A stretch of 64,000 nucleotides of DNA from Proteobacteria bacterium ST_bin11 (GCA_002083615.1 MSXO01000014.1:190132-254131); one strand, 5' to 3'; counted from the first letter of the stretch, positions 42,915 to 55,041 are shown. Notes: a model not told the origin generated them from the letters alone. Numbers and translations: made by a program.

Positions 42915-44630
42915 TTATTCCTTGGTCACCCGGTCAATTTCTTGCAGCGAGGTGACGCCTTGCTTAATTTTTAATAGCCCCGACATTCTTAAATCGTTGA
43001 TCCCTTCGCTCTTGGACAATTCCGCCATTTGCATCGAGTTGCCGCCGTTCAAAATCAGCGCCCGCATTTTTTCGGTAATCGGCATCACTTGATAGATCCC
43101 GACCCGACCCTTATAACCGTTGTTGCAATGTTCGCAACCTACAGGACCGTAAACTTTAAAGGTGCCGAGTTCTTCTTGTTTAAACCCGGCGGACAGCAAA
43201 GCACTTTCCGGATAATCGGCTTCTTGCTTGCAATGCTCACATAAGCGCCGCGCCAGCCGCTGTGCCATGATCAAAATCACCGCTGAAACAATATTGAACG
43301 GTTCTATCCCCATTTGTACCAGACGATTGATGGTTTGCGGCGCGTCGTTAGTATGCAATGTCGACAACACCATATGACCGGTTTGAGCGGCTTTGACCGC
43401 GATGCTGGCAGTTTCTAGGTCGCGAATCTCGCCGACCATGATGATGTCCGGATCTTGCCGCAAAAACGCCCGTAGCGCCTCAGCAAAGGTCAGGCCAGCC
43501 TTGGGATTGACGTTGACCTGATTGATACCTTCCACGGTGATCTCTACGGGGTCTTCTGCCGTAGAAATATTGGTTTCGATGCTGTTAAGAATGTTCAGCC
43601 CGGTATAAAGCGACACGGTTTTACCGCTACCGGTCGGCCCGGTGACCAGCACCATGCCGTAAGGCTTATGAATAGCATCCAAAAAGTTTTTCTGTTGTTC
43701 AGGCTCAAAACCCAGTTTTTCGATACCGATCTGGGCGCTAGTCGGATCCAGAATCCGCATAACGATTTTTTCGCCGAACAGCGTTGGGCAGGTGTTAACC
43801 CGAAAATCGATAGCTCGATTCTTGGAAATTTGCATTTTGATCCGGCCGTCTTGCGGCACTCGCCGTTCGGCAATGTCCATTCTAGACATCACTTTCAGCC
43901 TGGAAATAATCCGGTTGGCAATCCCGATTGGCGGGCTGGCCACTTCCGACAAAATGCCGTCAGCCCGAAATCGGATCCGGAATTTTTTCTCGAAGGGTTC
44001 CAGATGAATATCCGACACCCCGCGCTTGATCGAATCCAGCAGAATTTTGTTCACGAAACGCACGATAGGTGCATCGTCGATATCCGAACCCATTGCTTCG
44101 TCAGCGGGTTTGGCGTCGTCGCCGGCGGATATGTCGATATTGTCAAGATCGTCGTCCAACAGATCCTTCATGGACGTATCGGCGGCTTCCAGTGCCGTGT
44201 CGATCATTCTGATCAGTTTGTCTTCTTCGACCAGAATATTTTCGGTGTTGTGCCGGGTATGAAATTTGATCTCGTCCAAGGCCTGAAAATTGGTCGGATC
44301 GGCCGTTGCGACAAACAACCGGTTACCGCGCTTGAACAAGGGAAGGGCGTGATGCTGGCGGATCAACTTCTCGCTGACCAACTTGATTGGCAGAAATGAA
44401 GGATCGATGGAATCTAAGTCAAAAAACGGCACCCCAAACTCGGCCGAAGCCAATGTGGCTATGGTTTTGCTGTCCGCATATTTGTGTTCCACCAAATAGC
44501 TGATAAACGCTTGTTTGCGTTTCTGTGCTTCCTGCAAACAGGTGGCAGCCGATTCCTCGGTCAACAAGCCTTTTTGAATCAGGCATTTGACTAAGCCGCT
44601 GAAATGGATGTTAGAGGGTGCTGTCGCCAT
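42915..44630 (-). CDS. pilB: Type IV pilus assembly ATPase PilB
   Basis: 571 residues. N-terminal MshEN domains, Walker A GPTGSGKTVSLYTGL, VGEIRDLETASIA, the His box STLHTNDAPQTINRL, and zinc cysteines CEHCKQEADYPES...CEHC. It powers pilus extension. Confidence 0.95.
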   Translation of the reverse strand: MATAPSNIHFSGLVKCLIQKGLLTEESAATCLQEAQKRKQAFISYLVEHKYADSKTIATLASAEFGVPFFDLDSIDPSFLPIKLVSEKLIRQHHALPLFKRGNRLFVATADPTNFQALDEIKFHTRHNTENILVEEDKLIRMIDTALEAADTSMKDLLDDDLDNIDISAGDDAKPADEAMGSDIDDAPIVRFVNKILLDSIKRGVSDIHLEPFEKKFRIRFRADGILSEVASPPIGIANRIISRLKVMSRMDIAERRVPQDGRIKMQISKNRAIDFRVNTCPTLFGEKIVMRILDPTSAQIGIEKLGFEPEQQKNFLDAIHKPYGMVLVTGPTGSGKTVSLYTGLNILNSIETNISTAEDPVEITVEGINQVNVNPKAGLTFAEALRAFLRQDPDIIMVGEIRDLETASIAVKAAQTGHMVLSTLHTNDAPQTINRLVQMGIEPFNIVSAVILIMAQRLARRLCEHCKQEADYPESALLSAGFKQEELGTFKVYGPVGCEHCNNGYKGRVGIYQVMPITEKMRALILNGGNSMQMAELSKSEGINDLRMSGLLKIKQGVTSLQEIDRVTKE

Positions 44631-44783
44631 TAAAAAAGTCTAGATTGGTTTTACTGCAACTATGTGCTGCAACTATAGATGAAGTAAGGATTTTATCCAA
44701 ACTCATCAAGCCATGCTCAAGACTTTAACACGGCTGAATGGGCATGCCGCCAAGGGATAATACAAGCGGGCAAGCACTTGGAG

Positions 44784-44816
44784 CCGTCAGCGACACGCAG
44801 AGTCGGCCGCTGACGG
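44784..44816 (-). terminator. Stem-loop after thiC
   Basis: CCGTCAGCG...CGCTGACGG hairpin 12 bp beyond the thiC stop. No T run, so a weak call. Confidence 0.45.
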
Positions 44817-44828
44817 TTAAGATGAGAA

Positions 44829-46697
<1,869 letters not shown>

Positions 46698-46741
46698 GCT
46701 TATCTCCAAAATCTCAATAAATCGCAAGCGCAGGGAAGATA

Positions 46742-46830
46742 GGGCTTTCCTACGCCGGTGTTAACCGGTTCAGGTTCAAAGGGTTTTTCTCAGCTTTCCG
46801 GGCTTGCATACAGCGGAAAGCACCCCTAGC
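46742..46830 (-). promoter_or_regulatory. TPP riboswitch (THI element) of thiC
   Basis: On the minus strand: AGGGGTGC, hairpin, GCTGAGA, AACCCTTTGAACCTGA, then CCGGTTAACACCGGCGTAGGAAAG, in the canonical order and spacing of the thi box, 45 bp before thiC. Confidence 0.95.
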
Positions 46831-47006
46831 CTTTCAGGTGACTGGTTAAGTTAAATGATAATCGAGCCAATTGCAAGCGCGACACTAAGTCCATTAAATA
46901 CAAAAAGCTTATAAAACAATAGGTTTTACAAGCTTCCCACTCGTCGCCGAGCCTATTGGTAGAATGGCAGCTATTGCCGGACTATTTGTAAAAACCAGGA
47001 GAAAAC

Positions 47007-47411
47007 ATGGCATCGCTAAAAAAACAAAGCAAACGCCTGCTTAGCGAGATTCAGGAGTCCGCGGATCAGTTGGCGCTTTTGACCAGCAATTTAAGCTTGC
47101 TCGCAGACACCCATGAGTTGGCGGTAAGCCTAAAAACAAACATCGAAACCTTGAGCCGACAACTGGCGGGTTTAAAAAAGTCGGAATTCAACGCAAGCTT
47201 GGCGGACTCGGAGATACTGGAAATATTGGATGAGTTGATCGATAACGACCCGATCAGTGCGCTGGAGCAACGCTTATTTGCTGCACAAGCGAATCAAGAC
47301 TCAGGGGAAGTGGGTGAGTTTTTTCAACAGCTTTTGGACAAAATCGAAAAATTGTACACGCCGCTACTTTGGTCTATCCAGCAATTGACTGCGATACCCG
47401 ATAAACAGTAA
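47007..47411 (+). CDS. Hypothetical coiled-coil protein, 134 aa
   Basis: Helical, charged protein with no signal peptide: long coiled coil (KKQSKRLLSEIQESADQL) and an acidic middle (EILDELIDNDPISALEQRL). No family recognised. Its 3' end faces ispB across 5 bp. Confidence 0.7.
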   Translation: MASLKKQSKRLLSEIQESADQLALLTSNLSLLADTHELAVSLKTNIETLSRQLAGLKKSEFNASLADSEILEILDELIDNDPISALEQRLFAAQANQDSGEVGEFFQQLLDKIEKLYTPLLWSIQQLTAIPDKQ

Positions 47412-47415
47412 CCCT

Positions 47416-48420
47416 TCAGTGACTGCGCTGCACCGAGAAGCGCGCCAACTCTTCAAGCGCTTGTTTGTATGCGGAATCTGGCAAGCATTGTAATGCTGCG
47501 ATCGCCTGAGCTGCTGCTCTGTCCGCGCATTGCTCGGTATACTCGATGGCGTTAGTGGCTTTGACCACTTCGTAGACCTCGTTAAACGCCTCACGTGAAC
47601 CCTGCCGAATCGCATCAACCACAATTTTGGCCTGCTGCTCGTTCCCGTGCTGGATGGCGTAAATTAAGGGCAAGGTCGGCTTACCTTCAGCCAAATCGTC
47701 GCCCAAGTTTTTACCCAGTTCTTCGCTGGTAGCCTTGTAATCCAAGGCATCGTCTATTAATTGAAACGCTACGCCCAATTGCTGACCATAAACCGCCAAC
47801 GCCTCTTCAATGGCCGGATCGGTCTCTGAAACGACGGCCGCTAAGCGGGTGGCTGTGCTGAACAAAATGGCGGTTTTGCGGGCGATGACTTCTAAATACT
47901 TGGCTTCACTGGTCTCCGGATTGTTGCAATTCAGCAATTGCAAGACTTCGCCCTCGGCAATTGCAGTAGTGGTTTTGGACATGATAGCCATCACCCGCAT
48001 ATTGTCGGTGCGAACCATCATTTCAAAGGCGCTGGAATACAAATAATCCCCCACCAATACGCTTGCTGCGTTACCCCAGACTGCATTGGCGGATTCTTTG
48101 CCACGCCGCAGAGCCGATTCGTCCACCACATCGTCGTGCAATAAAGTGGCTGTATGAATAAATTCGATCACGGCCGCCAAGATCAAATGACGATCATCAA
48201 CGTGCCCTAGCGCTTTTGCCGCCAATAACAACAACATGGGCCGCAACCTTTTTCCACCATTACCAATAATGTAATGCCCTATTTGATTAATCAGCACAAC
48301 ATCGGAACTCAGTTCCTCTAAAATCAACCGGTCTACGGCTTGGGTTTCCGCGCTGGTTAGATTTTTGATCGAATCGAAGTCTATAGTGACTGACGTTGGC
48401 GTTGAAACTTTGGCTATCAT
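47416..48420 (-). CDS. ispB: Octaprenyl (polyprenyl) diphosphate synthase
   Basis: 334 residues from ATG 48420. The upstream frame adds a non-conserved stretch. Aspartate-rich motifs LLHDDVVDESALRRG and LIDDALDYKA, plus GGKRLRPMLLLL. It makes the ubiquinone side chain. It lies divergent from rplU, as in many gammaproteobacteria. Confidence 0.94.
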   Translation of the reverse strand: MIAKVSTPTSVTIDFDSIKNLTSAETQAVDRLILEELSSDVVLINQIGHYIIGNGGKRLRPMLLLLAAKALGHVDDRHLILAAVIEFIHTATLLHDDVVDESALRRGKESANAVWGNAASVLVGDYLYSSAFEMMVRTDNMRVMAIMSKTTTAIAEGEVLQLLNCNNPETSEAKYLEVIARKTAILFSTATRLAAVVSETDPAIEEALAVYGQQLGVAFQLIDDALDYKATSEELGKNLGDDLAEGKPTLPLIYAIQHGNEQQAKIVVDAIRQGSREAFNEVYEVVKATNAIEYTEQCADRAAAQAIAALQCLPDSAYKQALEELARFSVQRSH

Positions 48421-48551
48421 TAGAATTGTGAACTTTTCGCCCGGGATCGTGTAACGTAAATAGCCGGCCATGCTATGAATAATAATGACTAGTGTCAATA
48501 GCACCCTCTACAATCCGCCGCCGAACCAATAAGTCGCACAGGAATTTAAGA

Positions 48552-48580
48552 TTGACTCTAAACGCAATAAAAAATATAAT
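48552..48580 (+). promoter_or_regulatory. Sigma-70 promoter of rplU-rpmA-obgE
   Basis: TTGACT, 17-bp spacer, TATAAT (perfect -10), 45 bp before the rplU start. Confidence 0.8.
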
Positions 48581-48625
48581 CCGCTGTTCACTATTAACAG
48601 ATTATGCTTGACGGAGCTTACGCTG

Positions 48626-48937
48626 ATGTATGCGGTAATTCAAACAGGTGGTAAACAGTATCGGGTCGCAGAGGGTACTACCTTAAAAATAGAAAAACTT
48701 GAGTTGGGCGCAGGCGACAGCGTAGAGTTCGACAAAGTACTGATGATCCAATCAGGCGACGCCGTGAAAGTAGGCCAGCCATTTGTCGAAGGCGGCAAAG
48801 TGACTGCAACCGTGGTTTCCCAGGGCAGACACAAAAAAATCAGAATCATTAAATTCAGAAGACGGAAGCACCACATGAAAAAAATGGGGCATCGTCAATA
48901 CTACACAGAAATCCAGATTACTGGCATTTCTGCATAA
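48626..48937 (+). CDS. rplU: 50S ribosomal protein L21
   Basis: 103 residues from ATG 48626 (ACGGAG upstream). MYAVIQTGGKQYRV start and KKIRIIKFRRRKHHMKKMGHRQ rRNA-binding end are typical. First gene of the rplU-rpmA-obgE unit. Confidence 0.97.
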   Translation: MYAVIQTGGKQYRVAEGTTLKIEKLELGAGDSVEFDKVLMIQSGDAVKVGQPFVEGGKVTATVVSQGRHKKIRIIKFRRRKHHMKKMGHRQYYTEIQITGISA

Positions 48938-48954
48938 TATCTCGAGGATAGAAA

Positions 48955-49212
48955 ATGGCTCATAAGAAGGCAGGCGGTAGTACTCGCAATGGTCGCGACT
49001 CACAAGCTCAGCGCTTGGGTGTAAAGCGTTTCGGCGGTCAAGTTGTTAAAGCAGGCAATATTCTGGTCCGTCAACGCGGCACTCAGTTTCACCCTGGTAC
49101 CAATGTTGGCATCGGCAAAGACCACACTTTGTTCGCTACTATTGACGGCAAAGTGGTTTTCGAAGAAAAAGGCCCTAAAAACCGCAAATACGTCAGCATT
49201 GCAGCAGCGTAA
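48955..49212 (+). CDS. rpmA: 50S ribosomal protein L27
   Basis: 85 residues. MAHKKAGGSTRNGRDSQAQR and the QRGTQFHPGTNVGIGKDHT motif. It starts 17 bp after rplU. Confidence 0.97.
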   Translation: MAHKKAGGSTRNGRDSQAQRLGVKRFGGQVVKAGNILVRQRGTQFHPGTNVGIGKDHTLFATIDGKVVFEEKGPKNRKYVSIAAA

Positions 49213-49250
49213 ATTCTTGGCTGTGCTGACTTGGCACAACCGAAAAGAAA

Positions 49251-49279
49251 AGCCTCGTTTTTAGCGAGGCTTTTTTTTA
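49251..49279 (+). terminator. Terminator between rpmA and obgE
   Basis: AGCCTCG-TTTTTA-CGAGGCT followed by eight T residues. It ends the ribosomal genes, though partial read-through into obgE is likely. Confidence 0.88.
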
Positions 49280-49292
49280 TACCGGTAGATTT

Positions 49293-50351
49293 ATGAGATT
49301 TGTTGACGAAGCGGAAATCCGCGTAGAAGCAGGCGACGGCGGCAATGGCAAAGCCTCATTCCGCCGCGAAAAATATATTCCTTTGGGTGGCCCCGATGGC
49401 GGTGACGGCGGTGACGGCGGTAGCGTTTATCTAGTGGCCACCGAGAACGTCAATACGCTGGTTGATTTTCGCTATCACTCCGTGCATCGCGCCGAACGCG
49501 GACAGAACGGCGGTAGCCGCGACTGCACCGGCAAAAAAGGCGAGGATTGCTTTGTGGCGGTGCCGCCGGGCACCATCGTCTACGAAGCCGATACCGGTGA
49601 AAAAATAGGCGATCTAACCAGCCCAGGCCAACAGCTGTTGGTGGCAAAAGGCGGCTTTCACGGTTTGGGCAACACTCGCTTCAAGAGTAGCGTCAATCGT
49701 GCCCCCCAGCAAACCAGTAAAGGTTCGGCAGGTGAACACCGAATGCTGCGTCTGGAGTTAATGGTTATCGCCGATGTAGGCTTGTTGGGCATGCCGAATG
49801 CTGGCAAATCCAGCCTGATTCGTACCGTTTCTTCTGCACGCCCTAAAGTCGCTGACTACCCGTTCACGACTTTACATCCTAATCTGGGTGTCGTGCGTGT
49901 CGATGATCTCCGCAGCTTTGTCATTGCCGACATTCCCGGCGTGATAGAAGGCGCCGCAGAAGGCGCCGGCCTTGGATTGCAATTTTTAAAGCATTTATCC
50001 AGAACCGGCTTGTTGCTGCATATCGTCGATATCGCCCCTTACGAAAGCGACGAAACCCCTGTTAGCGCTGCCCGCAAAATCATCCATGAAGTTGAGAAGT
50101 GGAGTGACGACCTCTCAAGTAAGCCACGCTGGTTGGTATTAAACAAGATAGACAATGTACCCGATGACGAAGTCGAGCAACATTGCCAAGCTATCGTCGA
50201 CGAACTCGATTGGACTGGCCCGGTATTTCTGATTTCTGCATTAAAAAATCAAGGTACTCAAGCCCTTATGTACGCCATCATGGACTTTCTCGACCAACAA
50301 AAGGCCGAGCGGGAACTGCAAGCACCGGAGCCGCGCCATGAGCCGTTCTGA
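49293..50351 (+). CDS. obgE: GTPase Obg/CgtA
   Basis: 352 residues. Glycine-rich Obg fold (GGDGGDGGSVYL), G1 GMPNAGKSSL, G3 DIPG, NKID and SALKNQG. It acts in ribosome maturation. The 3' end overlaps proB by 14 bp. Confidence 0.96.
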   Translation: MRFVDEAEIRVEAGDGGNGKASFRREKYIPLGGPDGGDGGDGGSVYLVATENVNTLVDFRYHSVHRAERGQNGGSRDCTGKKGEDCFVAVPPGTIVYEADTGEKIGDLTSPGQQLLVAKGGFHGLGNTRFKSSVNRAPQQTSKGSAGEHRMLRLELMVIADVGLLGMPNAGKSSLIRTVSSARPKVADYPFTTLHPNLGVVRVDDLRSFVIADIPGVIEGAAEGAGLGLQFLKHLSRTGLLLHIVDIAPYESDETPVSAARKIIHEVEKWSDDLSSKPRWLVLNKIDNVPDDEVEQHCQAIVDELDWTGPVFLISALKNQGTQALMYAIMDFLDQQKAERELQAPEPRHEPF

Positions 50352-51459
50352 GTTTTCTCAAGCCCAGCGCGTTGTCGTTAAAATCGGCAGCTCGTTATTG
50401 ACCGATGGCGGGCGCGGCCTTAACAGGCGGGCAATCGCCGGTTGGGTCGCACAAATGGCCGCTCTCAAGCGCCAAGGTGTCGATGTCGTATTAGTCTCTT
50501 CCGGTTCCGTGGCAGAGGGTATGTCCCGCTTAAAGCTAAAGGCCCGCCCCAAAACCTTACATGAATTGCAAGCAGCCGCCTCAGTCGGACAAATGGGCTT
50601 AGTCAGGCGCTTTGAAGATGAATTTCAAGTGCACGGCTTATTAGCCGCACAAGTACTGCTAACGCACGACGACTTGTCCGACCGCCAACGCTATTTGAAC
50701 GCGCGCAGCACGCTATTAACCTTGTTAGACTTTGGCGCAGTGCCCGTCATTAACGAGAACGATGCAGTTGCCACCGAAGAAATCCGCTTTGGCGACAACG
50801 ATACCTTGGGCGCTTTAGTAGCCAACCTTGTAGAAGCGGACCTGCTGATTATTCTCACGGACCAGACCGGCTTGTTTGATGCCAATCCTAGCTTGAATCC
50901 AAACGCTAGACTAATTTCCAGCATTAGCGTCAACGACAGCCTGCTCGACGAGGTCGCGGGCGACAGCATCAGTGGCTTGGGGCGCGGCGGCATGTACACC
51001 AAAGTTCGCGCGGCCCGTCTTGCCGCACGCTCCGGCGCATCGACGGTGATTGTATCCGGCAAGATCGAAAACGTCATTCCTGCGGTATTCGACGGCGCAG
51101 ACCTGGGCACTTATTTGATTCCCAACATCGCGCCACTCGCGGCCAGAAAGCAATGGTTAGCCGGTCAATTACAGCTTAAAGGCAGTGTGCTGCTGGACGA
51201 TGGTGCCGTAAAAATCCTTAAAGACGCCGGCAAAAGCTTATTAGCGGTTGGGGTAAAGAGCGTGCAGGGCTCATTTAAACGTGGCGACCTAGTCTCCTGC
51301 CTGGACTTACACGGTCACGAGATTGCCCGCGGCCTGATTAATTATGGATCTGAAGACACCAATAAAATCGCCGGCAAACCCAGCAGCGAATTCGAAAGCC
51401 TCCTGGGTTATGCGGACGAAGACGAACTCATACATCGCGATAACCTGGTTTTAGTCTGA
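50338..51459 (+). CDS. proB: Glutamate 5-kinase
   Basis: 373 residues. N-terminal kinase with KIGSSLLTDGGRGLN, SSGSVAEGM, PVINENDAVATEE and GRGGMYTKVRAA; the C-terminal PUA domain begins near 275. First step of proline synthesis. It follows obgE with a 14-bp overlap. Confidence 0.96.
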   Translation: MSRSEFSQAQRVVVKIGSSLLTDGGRGLNRRAIAGWVAQMAALKRQGVDVVLVSSGSVAEGMSRLKLKARPKTLHELQAAASVGQMGLVRRFEDEFQVHGLLAAQVLLTHDDLSDRQRYLNARSTLLTLLDFGAVPVINENDAVATEEIRFGDNDTLGALVANLVEADLLIILTDQTGLFDANPSLNPNARLISSISVNDSLLDEVAGDSISGLGRGGMYTKVRAARLAARSGASTVIVSGKIENVIPAVFDGADLGTYLIPNIAPLAARKQWLAGQLQLKGSVLLDDGAVKILKDAGKSLLAVGVKSVQGSFKRGDLVSCLDLHGHEIARGLINYGSEDTNKIAGKPSSEFESLLGYADEDELIHRDNLVLV

Positions 51460-51501
51460 GCTTAGCTGGCGTCACGAATTAGCGACGCCAGCCAACTAAT
51501 C

Positions 51502-52593
51502 TCAAGTGTTCTGGATAACGATGCTGGGGAACCGACCGCTGTAGTCCCTAGCCCGCATCGCCAACTTAGCCGCCATCTTCCGCGCGATCGCTTTATAGAT
51601 TTGCGCTGGTCGACCATCTGGATCAGCCACCACCGTCGGCCTACCGCTATCGGCAAACTCGCGGATGTGAATATCCAACGGTAAAGAGCCCAAGAAATCA
51701 AGCTTATTCTTAGTCGCCATCGCCACACCGCCGCCTTGACCGAAAATCGCTTCTTCGTGCCCGCAATTGCTGCAAATATGCACGCTCATATTTTCCACTA
51801 GACCCAATATCGGCACATTGACCTTTTCAAACATTCCCAAGCCGCGCTGCGCGTCGATCAGTGCAATATCTTGTGGTGTAGTGACGATAACTGCGCCACT
51901 CACCGGAATCTGTTGGGCTAGCGTCAGCTGGATATCGCCGGTGCCGGGTGGCAGGTCGATGATAAGGTAATCCACATTATCCCATCGGGTCTGATTCAAT
52001 AACTGTTGCAAAGCACCGGTCACCATCGGTCCACGCCAAATCATGGGCTGATCCGGATCGATCAAATAGCCAATCGAAATTGTCTGCACCCCAAACGACA
52101 CTTTGGGCAACATGCTCTTGCCGTCTGGACTATCGGGCTTGCCGGACAATCCCAACATGGTGGGAATGCTTGGCCCGTAAATATCCGCGTCCAGTATCCC
52201 AACCTTAGCGCCTTCTGCCGCCAAAGCCAAAGCCAAGTTCACTGAGGTGGTTGACTTACCCACACCACCTTTCCCCGATGCCACCGCAATAATATTTTTC
52301 ACATTCGGCAACGGCTTTAAGGCCTTCTGTACTGAATGCGAAACAATATTGAAACCGACTGACACATCCAATTTACCCACGCCCTCAATAGTTTGTAGGC
52401 GCTGAGTCAATGCGGTCTTCAACTCGTGGACATAACTTTTTGCCGGATAACCCAACTCGATAACGACGCTAACATCATTGCCATCGACACTGATTTTTTT
52501 AACGGATTTAGCCGAAACCAGATCGGTTTCTACATTTGGATCGATAAAGTGCTTGAGTAAATTTTCGACAATCGTCTTGTCAATGTTCGCCAT
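51502..52593 (-). CDS. apbC: Iron-sulfur carrier protein ApbC/Mrp
   Basis: 363 residues. N-terminal MIP18-like domain (about 1-90), then ASGKGGVGKSTTSVNLALAL Walker A and C-x2-C (CSNCGHEE) for the transferred 4Fe-4S cluster. It lies convergent with proB. Usually Mrp sits opposite metG; here metG is 3 kb away. Confidence 0.95.
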   Translation of the reverse strand: MANIDKTIVENLLKHFIDPNVETDLVSAKSVKKISVDGNDVSVVIELGYPAKSYVHELKTALTQRLQTIEGVGKLDVSVGFNIVSHSVQKALKPLPNVKNIIAVASGKGGVGKSTTSVNLALALAAEGAKVGILDADIYGPSIPTMLGLSGKPDSPDGKSMLPKVSFGVQTISIGYLIDPDQPMIWRGPMVTGALQQLLNQTRWDNVDYLIIDLPPGTGDIQLTLAQQIPVSGAVIVTTPQDIALIDAQRGLGMFEKVNVPILGLVENMSVHICSNCGHEEAIFGQGGGVAMATKNKLDFLGSLPLDIHIREFADSGRPTVVADPDGRPAQIYKAIARKMAAKLAMRARDYSGRFPSIVIQNT

Positions 52594-52852
52594 GCGGAAC
52601 TCCGAAGTGATGGGAATTAATAACCAAGTAAATTAGTGTGGATATGATATCACCTTAACAGGGCACCGTTCTAACCACACCATCGTTAAAAAATAGTTTT
52701 ATCTTTTATAATAATGCTTTATCTTAATAACTTAATAGTTAGCCTTAGAATTCGATTCTTAATTGGGACTTAATGCCGCCTTAATCTGATTTTAATTTGG
52801 ATAGCTTAACGTCAACCATTCAGCACCATCACTATCCGCGCCTATCACAACC

Positions 52853-54190
52853 ATGTCAGCCCTCCTTAAAAACCGCACTGCTTCGGCGATACCGCTAGTA
52901 CTTCTCGCGGGAATAGTCAGCGCCTTACTAAGCGGTTGCCAAAGCATATCAATACTATCCGACGACCAACCGGAACACATGGTCTGGAACTCCAAACCCG
53001 TCACGATAGAAAGTCACGATTTTAAACTGAGCAGCGGTCAAGGTATGGTCGGCACTCTAGCCGTTATTAGCAGTCGCGAGGACGATACACTTTCCGACAT
53101 CGGTCGCCATTATGGCTTGGGTTACAATGATATTACTCTTGCCAACTCCAATCTCGACCCCTGGACCTTAGCTGCTGAGCAAACAGTGCTGCTACCATTG
53201 CGGTTTGTGCTCCCCGAAGCGCCGCGTAAAGGAATCGTGTTGAATTTGGCTAATATGCGTATGTTTTACTACCCAAAAAACCAAGCCGATACCGTGCTGA
53301 CTTATCCGGTCGGCATTGGGCGTCAAGGCTGGCACACCCCATTAGGTCAAACCCAAATTGTCGCCAAAAAGGCTAATCCGGACTGGACGGTGCCCGAGTC
53401 GATTCACAGGGAGCATCAGGCATTGGGCGACCCATTACCAAAAGTGATACGCGCCGGCCCGGACAATCCATTGGGTAGCTATGCCATGCCCCTGGGATTC
53501 AAGGGCTATCTAATCCACGGCACCAACAAACCTTATGGAATCGGCTTACAAGTAAGTCATGGCTGCGTACAGCTATACCCCGAAGATATTGAAATCCTGT
53601 TCAACAAAGTAGAAGTAGGCACGCCGGTAAGGATTGTCCACCAACCCTACATGGTAGCTTGGCAAGATGACATGCTTTATCTGGAAGCCCACCAACCATT
53701 AGATAAATGGGACAAACAACAGAAACAATTGCAAAAAGATATTCGAAAAAAACTGCAACAACTGGCAACCGAGAAGCAAGTTAAGGTTGATTGGAGCAAA
53801 GTTGAGCGTATCTTGCAGCGCGCCGATGGCGTCCCCACCCCAGTATTACCCAATAGCGCCGACCTAAGCGAACTGGTTGCCGATGCGATGGAATTGGCTC
53901 ATCCCGATCATTTCTACGGTCAGCCGGTAGTGAACGAATTGAATGATAACGACTGGTCCATTCTGGCGGCCGACTTCGAAAACGAAACCGACGCACAAAA
54001 ACTCGCCGCCATGCTCAATCACCAAGGCCCCCCAATTCCCGCACGTAAAGTTGCTAAGAATGGTGGCTTCCAAGTAGTAGCCGGACCCTTTAAAAATAAG
54101 AAAGAAGCAAGAACAGTTGCGCAACGCATCAAGGTGAATTTCGATATGGACGTTAAAGCCCTCGATCCGAAGCAGGCTTCAAGAAACTGA
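52853..54190 (+). CDS. L,D-transpeptidase lipoprotein with LysM and SPOR domains
   Basis: 445 residues. Lipobox LSGC at about residue 29; LysM-like EDDTLSDIGRHYGLGYNDI; YkuD domain with HGTN and the catalytic SHGCVQLYPEDI (R usually follows V). A proline-rich linker leads to a C-terminal SPOR domain (VAGPFKNKKEARTVAQRI). It forms or edits peptidoglycan L,D-crosslinks or anchors. Confidence 0.9.
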   Translation: MSALLKNRTASAIPLVLLAGIVSALLSGCQSISILSDDQPEHMVWNSKPVTIESHDFKLSSGQGMVGTLAVISSREDDTLSDIGRHYGLGYNDITLANSNLDPWTLAAEQTVLLPLRFVLPEAPRKGIVLNLANMRMFYYPKNQADTVLTYPVGIGRQGWHTPLGQTQIVAKKANPDWTVPESIHREHQALGDPLPKVIRAGPDNPLGSYAMPLGFKGYLIHGTNKPYGIGLQVSHGCVQLYPEDIEILFNKVEVGTPVRIVHQPYMVAWQDDMLYLEAHQPLDKWDKQQKQLQKDIRKKLQQLATEKQVKVDWSKVERILQRADGVPTPVLPNSADLSELVADAMELAHPDHFYGQPVVNELNDNDWSILAADFENETDAQKLAAMLNHQGPPIPARKVAKNGGFQVVAGPFKNKKEARTVAQRIKVNFDMDVKALDPKQASRN

Positions 54191-54503
54191 ACACGACCGA
54201 ACAGTAAGTTCAAAAACTAGGATTGAAAACGGACTCCGTTGTAAGGCGGCAAGGAGTTAAGTTACATTGCCTTTGCCGGCTGGTTTAGGAGACGACTGTC
54301 AACTAAGCTAACCGGCAAACGCTACCCGGAAAATCAAAAAAGTGCTGGAGATTATCCGGTTACAAAACAGGTGGATATGCCTGCCAAATACAATTGCCTC
54401 AGATTAAGCTTACCCATCAAATCCACTATTCATCTAGCCATGGCGTTGCCAGAAATTTGTCAAATTAGAACGACTTAATGGGAAAAGCCTTATCAATGAG
54501 CTA
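54191..54503. other. Intergenic region, 313 bp
   Basis: A hairpin TTTGCCGG...CCGGCAAA lies at about 54272-54318. No other feature supported. Confidence 0.4.
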
Positions 54504-54752
54504 TCAATTTCCGCCTTTGAAGCTAATTTCCAAGGCGTGCAAAGAGTTAGCGCAATTGTCGCTACCTTTGATAGCCGGGTCATCGTGACAGGCTTGGTTT
54601 TGGGCACGAGCTTCCTTGAGGTTAGCGACATACCAGGCAACCGTTTTTGCATCCTCGCCAGCTGCTTCATTAGCATTAGTAACATTCAACGCAGTGGTTA
54701 GACCCAGCGCGGCAACGGCAGTGGCTACTATCATGATGTGTGCTTTTTTCAT
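54504..54752 (-). CDS. EexN-like small exported protein
   Basis: 82 residues. Signal peptide ending near ANA, then WYVANLKEARAQNQACHDDPA with KGSDNCANSLHALE, the C-x11-13-C pattern of EexN-type entry-exclusion proteins. It lacks a lipobox cysteine and no conjugation genes are near. Confidence 0.65.
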   Translation of the reverse strand: MKKAHIMIVATAVAALGLTTALNVTNANEAAGEDAKTVAWYVANLKEARAQNQACHDDPAIKGSDNCANSLHALEISFKGGN

Positions 54753-55041
54753 AAAAAACTCCTTGGCTTATCGATTATCGGGGGACGATTAAAGCCCATG
54801 CTTACCCGCATGAGCTGGCGATAATCTAGCAAAGAATCCTAACGTTTAAAATGTGGCCGATTGCCGCGCGACAATATGTCCAGAAAGTGCGTCATATCAC
54901 ACAATTATCGGAAACCAAACACAAAAGCCACTGATAAAAAAAGCTAACCTGGACTGCCCACAAAAGACATCATGTCAGTCCAGGCATTTCGCTGAGAAAA
55001 TAAAAGACTGCGCAACAGACCAAAACCATTGCGCCAGCGAT

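Noticed and set aside
43668..44399. 243-residue plus-strand frame
   Set aside because: Antisense shadow of pilB.
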